Translations under genes and position numbers: made by a program
Origin: Chitinispirillaceae bacterium
GTDB lineage: Bacteria; Fibrobacterota; Chitinivibrionia; Chitinivibrionales; Chitinispirillaceae
NCBI GenBank assembly: GCA_016932075.1
Contig: JAFGDP010000067.1
Location: 1-13,962 of the forward strand
Reading direction: 5' to 3'
Length of the DNA: 13,962 bases
In this document: in pieces, positions 1 to 7,782 of the stretch
Layout: each line of letters begins with the position of its first letter
Numbering within the stretch: position 1 is the stretch's first letter
Notes under the pieces: model-generated
Databases searched by the model: none
Told to the model about the DNA's origin: nothing
Seen by the model: the letters and a program-made list of their open reading frames with translations, nothing else

Positions 1-1397
1 AGCGCTTCCTCACGGTCAACTTCAAGCATGGAAAGACCTCGTACGGTATTTAAAAGATGATCCCTTGCCGCTTGAGCTGTAATGGAAAAATTATTAAAAA
101 TTGTTTTTCGAACATAAACCGACCATTTCCAATTCACTGCACCCCCTTGTTCATACAGGCTATCGTATACTGTACCACCACCAGGGTTATATGGGATAGT
201 GGTGACAGGATAATATTTCCCTTTTCTCTGCCCGCAGGGGATAGGAATGGCATTTACGTATTTCTTTCCATAATATTCGAGCTGCAAGGAAATCAGATCA
301 AGTACCTTGAATGCCGGAAAATTGAATCCCATCATGATCGGTATTTTCTGCAACAATGTATCGAATCCGAACTTATTAATCCACTTTCCCGCAGGAATAG
401 CGCGATGCTCAAGAGGAGAATTGGGATAATTTTTTACCCCTAAAATTGCTGCCTCAAAAAACAACTTAAGGTCTTCATCGCCAAAAATTTCACGTCCGAA
501 CAATGGCTTGGGATCAAGCATTGCGCGGGCCATGACTTTTGTACCGGCAAAAGTATAATAAATCGTATCATAAATTGCCAAGCCGAATTCGTCGACGCCT
601 ACTGAGTCACGGTAAAAATTCGGCTGTGTAAACAGTTCCCCTACATCGGGATCCCCGACAAGGGCTTGCGGTGTCGTCTGTTCATCATCAACCGAAAAAA
701 CCCTAAACAGCTGAACCCCTGCCCCTAAATTCAGCGCTTTTTTAGCCAAAGAAACATCAGTAACATAGGCAGCCGAAAAATCATTGAACGGCGTGAGGTA
801 TAATTCCGATGTTAAAAACAATTCGTTATGCCATACATCGGCTATTTGATTGTTAATATGAATTCCTGAAAGATTATAAAAGCATTCATCAAATCCTGAC
901 TGGTAAATATATCCGGGATAAGCGCCGCTCCTGAACAGATACTCGCCCAGGTTTTTTGCTTCATGGTTATATTTTTCGTTCCATATTCCTATGCCAATAT
1001 CAAAAAATCCCTCTTTGGGATCAGGACCTAAACGCAGCACCATTTCAGCCCGGTCGATAAAAAGACCGACAAATGTGGAATTTGCAAAATCATCAGGCCG
1101 TCCAATGGCCGAAGTCGGGATGGTGTTGTAAGAAAGAATTCCACCGGTGGTAATGTAAATTCCTAAATGGTCGTTTATTTCAGAATTTAAATTTATGCCG
1201 ATTTTATTCTTTTGTACCCATTGGTGTAAAAACTCCAATGAATTCCATTTGTACTTAACCATTTGCCCGCTTTCCATCGACGCAAATCCCGACAACTTCA
1301 GGCTTTCGGGATCGATCTCCCCGAAACTAAGGGTTGTCATGCACATAACAAGACCGGCAAGGAAAAGCTTTTTACACCAGGTTATGTTGAGACGCAT
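1..1397 (-). CDS. Outer-membrane beta-barrel-like protein, 3' end beyond window
   Basis: Translating the minus strand from the ATG at 1397 gives 465 uninterrupted codons to base 1 with no stop, so the gene is truncated by the window edge, not broken. The start is supported by an AGGAAGGA-type ribosome site about 8 bases upstream. Residues 1-26 form a signal peptide (basic MRLNITWCKK, hydrophobic core, cleavage near SFG). The mature part lacks transmembrane helices and alternates polar and aromatic residues in strand-like blocks (for example LGIYITTGGILSYN, FFDIGIGIW, WKWSVYVRK), as in outer-membrane barrels. I do not recognise a named family; a porin-like or secreted surface protein is the best guess. 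The codons are AT-rich (many AAT, TTT, ATT), unlike the GC-rich genes to its right. It is divergent from the regulator at 1664. Confidence 0.8.
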   Translation of the reverse strand, partial: MRLNITWCKKLFLAGLVMCMTTLSFGEIDPESLKLSGFASMESGQMVKYKWNSLEFLHQWVQKNKIGINLNSEINDHLGIYITTGGILSYNTIPTSAIGRPDDFANSTFVGLFIDRAEMVLRLGPDPKEGFFDIGIGIWNEKYNHEAKNLGEYLFRSGAYPGYIYQSGFDECFYNLSGIHINNQIADVWHNELFLTSELYLTPFNDFSAAYVTDVSLAKKALNLGAGVQLFRVFSVDDEQTTPQALVGDPDVGELFTQPNFYRDSVGVDEFGLAIYDTIYYTFAGTKVMARAMLDPKPLFGREIFGDEDLKLFFEAAILGVKNYPNSPLEHRAIPAGKWINKFGFDTLLQKIPIMMGFNFPAFKVLDLISLQLEYYGKKYVNAIPIPCGQRKGKYYPVTTIPYNPGGGTVYDSLYEQGGAVNWKWSVYVRKTIFNNFSITAQAARDHLLNTVRGLSMLEVDREEA

Positions 1398-1663
1398 AAA
1401 ACGGATCCTTCCTTGAATGGGGTGAGTGTATTGAGCGCTTAAACTCTCCCCTGAAAATTAATATAATAAAACCTTGGTAAAAAAGCTTTATTTTTTTATT
1501 TTTTTTGTATCATGTTATAATCAAATAAAAAACAATATGTTATTTCAAATATATATTTTATAATATATTACATATCGATATTGTATCATAAAAAGTTATA
1601 CAAAAAGTTAATAAAATATCTTATATTTGTATGAAGGGACTTCTTGAGGGATGTATCATTGCC
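1398..1663. promoter_or_regulatory. AT-rich divergent intergenic region with repeated 8-mers
   Basis: This 266-bp gap separates the minus-strand barrel gene from the plus-strand regulator. On the plus strand, TATAAT at 1516-1521 is preceded by TG one base away (extended -10), but the -35 position (about 1493-1498) is only a T-run. The 8-mer TGTATCAT occurs three times in the same orientation at 1506-1513, 1582-1589 and 1652-1659. ATATCGATAT at 1572-1581 is a perfect 10-bp palindrome, and AAAAAGTTA is repeated around 1590-1610. These could be binding sites for the adjacent regulator, but AT-rich DNA yields such words easily. No gene is visible here. Confidence 0.45.
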
Positions 1664-2527
1664 ATGAAACCGCTCTCGTCATATATTGATTTCAGAGAAT
1701 ACCTGCGCGATTATTATCAGGAGCAGAAAAAGAGTTGCGGCCTCACGTACAGGAAATTTTGCAAAAAAGCCGGCTTTTCCTCCCCGGTTTTCCTCAAGCT
1801 CGTGATCGAGGGCAAGGCGAATCTCAGCGGACCGAGCATCACTGCCCTATGTGCGGCCATGGGCCTGAAAAAAGCAGAGCGCAAAATTTTCAGGAGCCTG
1901 GTGCTGTTCGGCCAGGCAAAAGATATCGAATCGAAAATGCGCCATCTTGACGCGCTTCGGAGTGCGTCGAGGGACGCTTCGGTCAGCCGGCTCAGAGGCG
2001 ACCAGTTCGAGTATTTCAGCAAATGGTACCACCCCGTGATCAAGGAGCTCCTGGACATGGGAGCGTTTGACGGCAATTATGAAGCGCTCGGCGCCATGGT
2101 GTATCCCCGGATCGGCGCTGACGAAGCCGAAGCGTCGGTCGCGCTCCTGCGGAAATTAGATTTGGTGAAGGAGGAAAACGGCCGGTTGCGCGCCACGCAG
2201 CAGTTCCTGACCACTGACGGGACCGCGATCGAATCACTCGCCGTGCGCAGCGTTCAGAAAAAAATGGCGTCGCTTGCAGCGCAGGCGGTCGACGAGGTGG
2301 CGCCTGAAAACCGCGACATCTCGGGCGTGTCCGTGGCTGTTTCACGGGAATCCATGGCAAAAATCAGCGAGGAAATCGGCCGGTGCAGAAAGCGGATCAT
2401 GGAGATCGCAGGGCAGGACCAGGCATGCGACCGGGTGTACCGTCTCAACCTGCAGCTTTTTCCGGTAAGCCGCACCGTGCCTGTTTTCAAACCGGGCGCA
2501 GGCGCAAAGGGGAAAGAACATGAATAG
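1664..2527 (+). CDS. TIGR02147/DUF4423-family putative transcriptional regulator
   Basis: 287 residues. I recognise the TIGR02147 family by its opening (SSYIDFREYLRDYYQEQK), the HTH-like stretch at about residues 28-70 (TYRKFCKKAGFSS, then SITALCAAMGLKK), and the DUF4423-like core from about 115 (FEYFSKWYHPVIKELL) to about 268 (YRLNLQLFPVS). Family members are presumed cytoplasmic DNA-binding regulators; direct functional data are sparse. The ATG at 1631 is in frame but has no ribosome site and adds 11 residues absent from the usual family start. ATG 1664, preceded by GAGGG at 1646-1650 (somewhat distant), gives the typical N-terminus. The last 8 bp overlap the next gene, implying cotranslation and a functional link with the surface protein downstream. 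No HTH residue looks missing, but no ligand or target can be read. Confidence 0.85.
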   Translation: MKPLSSYIDFREYLRDYYQEQKKSCGLTYRKFCKKAGFSSPVFLKLVIEGKANLSGPSITALCAAMGLKKAERKIFRSLVLFGQAKDIESKMRHLDALRSASRDASVSRLRGDQFEYFSKWYHPVIKELLDMGAFDGNYEALGAMVYPRIGADEAEASVALLRKLDLVKEENGRLRATQQFLTTDGTAIESLAVRSVQKKMASLAAQAVDEVAPENRDISGVSVAVSRESMAKISEEIGRCRKRIMEIAGQDQACDRVYRLNLQLFPVSRTVPVFKPGAGAKGKEHE

Positions 2528-4136
2528 CCGCGCTTTGACAGCGCTCTGCTGCGCTCTCGCGCTCGCATCAGCGGCTGCGCTGCGTTGCGCCATGGACCTT
2601 GCGGGCGGAACCGAGGACGTGAACAAACGCACGGTCATGGGCGCCCTGTATGACGAAAACGCCCAGCCCGCAGCCGGCGTCGCGGTCGCGCTCATTCCGG
2701 CCGAGTACGATCCCACCGGGGCCGAAGCGCTTCCTGATTCTCTCAAAGACACGACCGACGCTCAAGGTGCGTACGTGTTGAATGCTCCAGGGCAGGGAGT
2801 ATACAATATCGAAGCGGTAGCGATCTCTGCCAGGACTCGGGCGCTTATTACGGGCATTACTGTTGATTCCGATACCACCGAGGTGATATCCGGCACGCTC
2901 CGGCCCGGAGGATCGCTTGACGTCACGCTCCCCGAACGCGCGGGTTCGCGTGGCGGCCATGTATACGTTCCCGGCACGACGATCAAATACCAGACCCCGG
3001 GGCGTCCGTTCAGCAACGTGATGCTCGATTCGCTCCCTGCCGCGGTCCTGCCGGTCATGTACTATACTGAACCCGGCACCCGGATACGCGACACATTGCG
3101 GTATGCGATCGCCATCGCTTCCGGCGACACCGCGGTGCTCTGGAAACCGGGCTGGAAATACTCAAGGAGGCTGCGCCTGTCGGTTGACCCCTCTCTTTCG
3201 TCGGTGTCGATCAGGTATCCCTTGCTTGTCAGGCTGACCGAGCAGAAGTTTTCATTTGACCAAGCGGACCCGTACGGCAACGATATCAGGTTCACCCGTC
3301 ACGACAATTTTCCGCTCTCCTATGAAATCGAACGATGGGACGTTGTGGACGGAAAAGCGGAAATATGGGTGAGCATGGATGCCGCCGCGTTGAGGGACAC
3401 CGCTGCTATCGTATTTATGTACTGGGGTAAAAGCGGCATTTTCAGCGAATCCAACGGCGCCACGGTTTTTGATACCGGGTACGGTTACAAGGGCGTATGG
3501 CACTGCAATGAGAATCCCGCGGCCGGCGCGAACGCCATCAAGGACCGGACCGCCAACGGATTCCACGGCACGCCCGGCGGAGACATGGACGCCGGCGCCA
3601 TTGTGGACGCGGCGATCGGCAAGGGGCTGCTTTTTGACGGCATCAACGACCACGTTAAAATAGGCGACGTTGACCTTGCCGGGACCTATACCCTGAGCGC
3701 ATGGGTCTATGCCGACAGCCTGGGCACGCCGAACCGGTTCATCTGGAAACAGAACGCCTATACGCTCTGGTACGATATCGGCGGTCCGGGCGGTATCCGG
3801 TGCGAACACCATTCAGGAAGCGAGTGGCGCGGCATTGCGCAGGACAGCGGATTCGCGCCTCCCATGAACGCAGGATCGTGGTATTTCCTTTGCGGGACGT
3901 ATGACGGCGACAAGGTCCGCATCTATGTCAATGGCGAGCTGCAGTCGGAGACTCGTTCGATCGGTGTCAATCCCCAGGACAATGCGGATGAGCTGTTTTT
4001 CAGCAGGATCAATGAATACGTGCATGGAACAATGGATGAGATCCGTATTGAAACCGTGGCACGGCCTGCCGGCTGGATCAGGCTGCGGTACGAAACAGAG
4101 AAACCGGGAAGCGAAGCCATAAAAAATGCAGAATGA
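2520..4136 (+). CDS. Exported carboxypeptidase-regulatory/DUF2341/LamG surface protein
   Basis: 538 residues, probably at the cell surface. Residues 1-22 are a hydrophobic export signal; Cys23 before AMDLAGGTED recalls Fibrobacterota lipoproteins, but Arg22 makes a poor lipobox, so lipidation is uncertain. About 36-138 looks like a carboxypeptidase regulatory-like beta fold (VMGALYDENAQPAAGVAVAL, DAQGAYVL). About 213-305 is DUF2341 (YPLLVRLT, NDIRFTRHD, AEIWVSMD, IVFMYWG). About 322-515 is a LamG/concanavalin-like jelly roll (YTLSAWVYAD, WYFLCGTYDGD, VRIYVNG, MDEIRIE), often a carbohydrate- or ligand-binding fold. No catalytic module or sorting domain is visible. ATG 2520 has the purine-rich AAAGGGGAAAGA upstream and overlaps the regulator by 8 bp. 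Its stop (4134-4136) lies inside the left arm of the inverted repeat, so the last three or four residues are encoded by the repeat. Confidence 0.85.
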   Translation: MNSRALTALCCALALASAAALRCAMDLAGGTEDVNKRTVMGALYDENAQPAAGVAVALIPAEYDPTGAEALPDSLKDTTDAQGAYVLNAPGQGVYNIEAVAISARTRALITGITVDSDTTEVISGTLRPGGSLDVTLPERAGSRGGHVYVPGTTIKYQTPGRPFSNVMLDSLPAAVLPVMYYTEPGTRIRDTLRYAIAIASGDTAVLWKPGWKYSRRLRLSVDPSLSSVSIRYPLLVRLTEQKFSFDQADPYGNDIRFTRHDNFPLSYEIERWDVVDGKAEIWVSMDAAALRDTAAIVFMYWGKSGIFSESNGATVFDTGYGYKGVWHCNENPAAGANAIKDRTANGFHGTPGGDMDAGAIVDAAIGKGLLFDGINDHVKIGDVDLAGTYTLSAWVYADSLGTPNRFIWKQNAYTLWYDIGGPGGIRCEHHSGSEWRGIAQDSGFAPPMNAGSWYFLCGTYDGDKVRIYVNGELQSETRSIGVNPQDNADELFFSRINEYVHGTMDEIRIETVARPAGWIRLRYETEKPGSEAIKNAE

Positions 4137-4192
4137 AGAATGCAGATTGATGATTGAAAAAACTGCAATCTTCATTCTTCATTCTGCATTTT
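4123..4192. repeat. Inverted repeat of 7-bp units between convergent genes; possible bidirectional terminator
   Basis: The left arm 4123-4148 and right arm 4167-4192 are reverse complements at 25 of 26 positions (the pair 4143/4172 mismatches), with an 18-base spacer. The left arm contains three consecutive heptads, AATGCAG, AATGAAG, AATGCAG (4125-4145); the right contains CTTCATT, CTTCATT, CTGCATT (4170-4190). A-runs flank the left arm and T-runs follow the right, so the hairpin could terminate transcription both ways. The stop codons of both the LamG gene (4134-4136) and the SDR (4172-4174) lie in the arms. From memory, similar heptad-rich intergenic sequences, often misannotated as small proteins beginning MQNEECR, occur in many bacterial genomes. 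I infer an intergenic repeat family. Confidence 0.8.
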
Positions 4193-4924
4193 ACATTTTT
4201 CCCTCGCCATTCTCCCTCCATCAACGAAAATACACTGGCCGGTCACGAATTCGCTTTGCACGAGGAACAGGACCGCACGCGCCACGTCAACGGGATTCCC
4301 GTATCGCCGCACGGGCAGGAAACGCGACAACCGTCGGTATGCTTTTGCGTGTCCCGCACGGGTCAGGATGAGTCCGGGCGCGACCGCATTGACCCGAATG
4401 CCGGGCGCATATTCAAGCGCCATGATGCGTGTCGCTTCGGCAAGCGCATGCTTGCTCAGCATATACCCTGCATGACCGGGATCAGACCCCACGATCCTGC
4501 TGTCGAGCAGATTGACGATCGCCCCGTGTTTTGCGGCCTTGACAAATTCCCTGCAGAGCACCATCGGCGCCCAGGCATTTAAACGCATGACTGCGGCAAA
4601 GTGCTTCGCGGTCATATCGTGCAGGGCGCTTTGTGGAAAGATAGACGCGTTGTTGACCAAAACATCCAGTCGCCCGGCCAGCTTTTTCGCCGAACGCACA
4701 AGCGTCATGCACTCCCGGTCATTTCGCAGGTCAGCACGCATCAGCCAGGCCCTGCTCCCCTGCCGCTCGATCTCCCGCGCCAGCGCGCGGGCCGGAGCCG
4801 CGCCGCGATGATAGTGCGTGATTACCTCCATACCCTGCGATGCACAACCGAGTGCAATTGCCCGGCCTATCGGGCTTGCGGCGCCGGTTATGAGGGCTAT
4901 TCTCTTTTTTCGTTCCTTGTACAT
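4172..4924 (-). CDS. Short-chain dehydrogenase/reductase, pteridine-reductase (PTR1/FolM)-like
   Basis: 250 residues, a normal size for a classical single-domain SDR. The cofactor motif TGAASPIG is at 13-20, followed by THYHR at 36-40, which resembles the NADPH-specifying turn of pteridine reductases. NNAS is at 91-94 and YMLSK gives Tyr154 and Lys158. The usual catalytic Ser position carries Asp141 (VNLLDSR), as in Leishmania PTR1 and FolM, suggesting reduction of a pterin or dihydrofolate with NADPH in the cytoplasm. The expected C-terminus FVDGG is at 233-237; the tail after it, REKCKMQNEE, is largely encoded by the inverted repeat and is probably not ancestral. Start ATG 4924 has only a weak ribosome site. 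A generic SDR is the alternative. No folate gene lies nearby to confirm the role. Confidence 0.8.
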   Translation of the reverse strand: MYKERKKRIALITGAASPIGRAIALGCASQGMEVITHYHRGAAPARALAREIERQGSRAWLMRADLRNDRECMTLVRSAKKLAGRLDVLVNNASIFPQSALHDMTAKHFAAVMRLNAWAPMVLCREFVKAAKHGAIVNLLDSRIVGSDPGHAGYMLSKHALAEATRIMALEYAPGIRVNAVAPGLILTRAGHAKAYRRLSRFLPVRRYGNPVDVARAVLFLVQSEFVTGQCIFVDGGRMAREKCKMQNEE

Positions 4925-5235
4925 ACAAACAGGTCCCGATCCAGCAAGATTTTTTAAAATACTTTTTTCGATTTATCAGTGCGATGACTGAATTTCAAGT
5001 GAAAATCGAATGTGTTTCCGTCACGCATTCAAAGCCTGATAGTAGCAAAAACAGGCAAATCTATTCTTCACTCTTTTTATTTACTTTTCATTAATATTTC
5101 CGTGAAAACCTATTATATTACAGTATGGGTATTTAGCAGAAAAGGGGCTGCTATACTGCTATTTTCCTCAACGAGTATTTCGAGAGTTATACCTTTGCAT
5201 GCTCGTTTTTGATTTTTCATAAGGAGGAAGGGGTT
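4925..5235. promoter_or_regulatory. AT-rich divergent promoter region (SDR / C25 protease)
   Basis: No convincing gene lies in this 311-bp gap. On the minus strand, TTGAAA (4993-4998) and TAAATC (4970-4975) are 17 bp apart with TG one base before the -10, a possible weak promoter for the SDR. On the plus strand, TATACT at 5152-5157 has an extended -10 TG (5149-5150) but no -35 match. AAGGAGG at 5221-5227 is the strong ribosome site of the protease and decides its start. Confidence 0.3.
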
Positions 5236-7683
5236 ATGGGTAAAAAGTTAGTATTGGTTCTTTGCTTACCTGTGCTGATCTTTGCTGCCGCTACGGTTAC
5301 TCACGAATATACCTTTACAGAACCTGTCATCACAAACGGGACCGCTTATATGGAAGGGTGCAGCCCGGCGTATAATGATTTTCTGCCAAGGATCGCGGTG
5401 CGGCCGGTGACGCTGCTGCTTCCGGCAGGGCATAAAGCATTGTCCATGGACGTGGACTACAGCGAGCCCATTCTGCTTGACGGCACCTTTCAGCTTGATC
5501 CGCACATTCCTGCGGTCAATAAGATGCACCGGCAGTTACGCCAGGTGCCGGACCGGTATCGTTCGCTCGTGTATGCGCGAAATGCCTTTTATCCTGCGAC
5601 ACCCAAATCAGGCACGTTCAGGACCCAGTATAAAAACGGCCATCCGCTGTTCGTCTCGTCCTTGTTTCCGGTCCAGTACAATCCTGTCACCGGAAAGATC
5701 CGCTACTTTAAAAAAATAACCGTGACCATTACCACGACCCCGAGTATCGGCCTGTTCAAATCAGCGGACGAGGCGCCGCTTCCACCGCAGTGCACGCCGG
5801 CCATAAAAAGCCAGCTTGGCATTATGGTCGACAATGCCGACGCAGTAGCATCGGTTCCCCTGACCGCGCGATCCGCCGCCTCGTATGAATACCTCATCAT
5901 CACCACTGACGCGCTCAAGAACAGCTGGGCCGAATTCATCGCGTTCAACCGGCGGCGCGGCATGCGGACCGAAGTGCACACGATCCAGGAGATCAAGGCC
6001 GACGCCACCATAACCGGCGCGGACGACGCCGCGAAGATGCGCGCTTTTATCAAGCGCGAATACCAGAACAAACACATCATCTTTGTGCTGCTGGGCGGCG
6101 GCCATCGCGGCGGCGGCACCGGAAGCGCCGATCTTCCGCGCAGGCTGTTTCATGCCCAGTACTATGACTGCTGGGTCGCGCCCAACCGGTTCTTCGACTA
6201 CAACAACATTCTTACCGACATGTACTACGGCGCCCTGGACGGCACCTGGAAGGATTCGAGCGGAAAGACCATGCCCTATTACGGCGATCCGGGAACCGAA
6301 GATATGAACTGGGAAGTGTACGTGACCCGGTTCCCCTGCGAAAATACCACTGACGTCGCCAATATGGTCAGAAAGACCATCGCCTATTCCGAAGCTCCGG
6401 TCGCGTCGCAGCTCAACCGGCTCTTTCTCGCCGGCAATTATCTCTGGACCGAACCCGGCAAACCGGCGGTGTATGGCGACGATTATTCGGAAGAGTACTA
6501 CGACAGCATCTGCACGCACAACAGCTTTGCCACCTTCGGATATCCCAAAAGCCAGTGGGTGGTGAAGCGGTGTTACGACCGTCAGCGGTCATGGGGCAGG
6601 ACGCAGATCCTTGACACGTTCCGTCTCTGGCGGCCGCATATTTTCGAGCATGAAGGGCATGCCAACTACACCTCGTCGTTCAGCCTGTCGATCGGTGACG
6701 TGACGACCAGCAATTTCAACAATGACGGCACCTCTTCCACGGGTAACTTTTTCATCATCACCACGGGATCATGCCAGCCGGCCGGATTCGACTACTCCGG
6801 AGGCACCTGTTTCCTTGCCATGTTCATGAGGATATCGACCGGCGCCGTGGCAGTGCAGGGTTTCACCCGCAACGGCATGGAGGACGACGACACCACCGAC
6901 GGACCGGGCCAGAGGATCCGCAGGTTTTTCCACGACGGTCTGTTCAACCCTGCGAAAGCCGGTCATTACTATGAAATGGCCCTGACCAATGCCCGTGAAT
7001 CCAATTCGAGTTTCTGTATCGCCTCGAACCCTGCTTCAGGCCTCACCGCCCCGCCTTATTTCGGCGCGATCAGGTACTGTATGTACGCCTATACCAACCT
7101 GGGCGATCCGGCTCTTTCGATCTGGACCAAACCGCCGCAGACGCTCAGCGTTACGCCGGCCATCAGCGCTGCCGGAGTTCTTTCCGTGCAGACCGGCGGT
7201 CCGTGGTCAATGGTCGCGGTGTGTGACCGGAACGGCCAGATACTCAATGCCCAGATGACCGGGCTCAACGGCCAGTGCAGTATGAACGAACCGTTCATGG
7301 TCGACTATTTCAAAAGCAATGCCGGCGCCAGCCTGAAAGTCTTTATCAAAGCGCACAATTACCTGCCGTGTTCGACCACGGTCACGGTTCCGGCCATCAC
7401 CGCGGTAAAAAGCGCAAAGGGAGCGGAACTGCTCTCGCTCGGCGCCCTGGCAGCGCAGAAAAACAAGGTCCGCGTCGCCTACTCGCTCGAACAGCCGCAG
7501 ATCGTTTCGATCACCCTGCTCGACGTCAGGGGCGCGAAGATCCGGACCCTGGCAAGCGGCATGGAGCGTTCGGGCAAACACGCGAAAACGTTCTCACTCG
7601 ACAACCTTGCGAACGGGATCTACTACTGCGCGTTTAAGGCGGGTAATACCGAGCAGGTCAGGAAAGTGGTATTGGCGCGATAA
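5236..7683 (+). CDS. Secreted C25 (gingipain-like) cysteine peptidase with T9SS-type C-terminal domain
   Basis: 815 residues from ATG 5236, chosen because a perfect AAGGAGG lies 8 bases upstream; the in-frame TTG at 5209 precedes that site. Residues 1-19 are a signal peptide. About 20-185 resembles a gingipain propeptide. The peptidase C25 region begins near 215 (YEYLIITTDALKNSW) and includes IIFVLLGGG and YVTRFPC. The likely catalytic dyad is His475 (HEGHANYT) and Cys513 (TGSCQPAGFD), matching the family's His and Cys blocks. About 745-815 is a beta-rich tail (VSITLLDVRG, IRTLASG, LANGIYYCAF, VRKVVL) of the type that directs substrates through type IX secretion, implying export across the outer membrane and surface attachment or release. 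No secretion genes are in the window. A clear terminator follows; it appears monocistronic. Peptide specificity cannot be read. Confidence 0.87.
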   Translation: MGKKLVLVLCLPVLIFAAATVTHEYTFTEPVITNGTAYMEGCSPAYNDFLPRIAVRPVTLLLPAGHKALSMDVDYSEPILLDGTFQLDPHIPAVNKMHRQLRQVPDRYRSLVYARNAFYPATPKSGTFRTQYKNGHPLFVSSLFPVQYNPVTGKIRYFKKITVTITTTPSIGLFKSADEAPLPPQCTPAIKSQLGIMVDNADAVASVPLTARSAASYEYLIITTDALKNSWAEFIAFNRRRGMRTEVHTIQEIKADATITGADDAAKMRAFIKREYQNKHIIFVLLGGGHRGGGTGSADLPRRLFHAQYYDCWVAPNRFFDYNNILTDMYYGALDGTWKDSSGKTMPYYGDPGTEDMNWEVYVTRFPCENTTDVANMVRKTIAYSEAPVASQLNRLFLAGNYLWTEPGKPAVYGDDYSEEYYDSICTHNSFATFGYPKSQWVVKRCYDRQRSWGRTQILDTFRLWRPHIFEHEGHANYTSSFSLSIGDVTTSNFNNDGTSSTGNFFIITTGSCQPAGFDYSGGTCFLAMFMRISTGAVAVQGFTRNGMEDDDTTDGPGQRIRRFFHDGLFNPAKAGHYYEMALTNARESNSSFCIASNPASGLTAPPYFGAIRYCMYAYTNLGDPALSIWTKPPQTLSVTPAISAAGVLSVQTGGPWSMVAVCDRNGQILNAQMTGLNGQCSMNEPFMVDYFKSNAGASLKVFIKAHNYLPCSTTVTVPAITAVKSAKGAELLSLGALAAQKNKVRVAYSLEQPQIVSITLLDVRGAKIRTLASGMERSGKHAKTFSLDNLANGIYYCAFKAGNTEQVRKVVLAR

Positions 7684-7713
7684 TATACTTGCCTGCTGGT
7701 TTGGTCTATGACG

Positions 7714-7743
7714 AGGCCGGTGTTCACCAACCCGGCCTTTTTT
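7714..7743 (+). terminator. Rho-independent terminator of the C25 protease gene
   Basis: AGGCCGG (7714-7720) pairs perfectly with CCGGCCT (7732-7738) over an 11-base loop and runs into six T residues (7738-7743), 30 bp after the protease stop. On the other strand the hairpin is not followed by a T-run, so it is not an obvious terminator for the toxin gene. Confidence 0.85.
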
Positions 7744-7782
7744 ACATTGAGGAAACATGATGGATCGCCGGGCACCCGCCAG

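Noticed and set aside
57..443. 128-codon plus-strand ORF
   Set aside because: It is antisense to the continuous barrel gene at 1-1397, which has a signal peptide and ribosome site; the ORF has no family features.
4126..4371. Plus-strand ORF beginning MQNEECR
   Set aside because: It is a translation of the heptad inverted repeat followed by antisense of the SDR; such peptides are typical false calls on this kind of repeat.
5012..5212. 66-codon plus-strand ORF before the protease
   Set aside because: AT-rich, no ribosome site, no recognisable domain; it lies in the probable promoter region.
5761..6519. 252-codon minus-strand ORF
   Set aside because: Antisense shadow inside the C25 peptidase domain, whose frame carries clear motifs.
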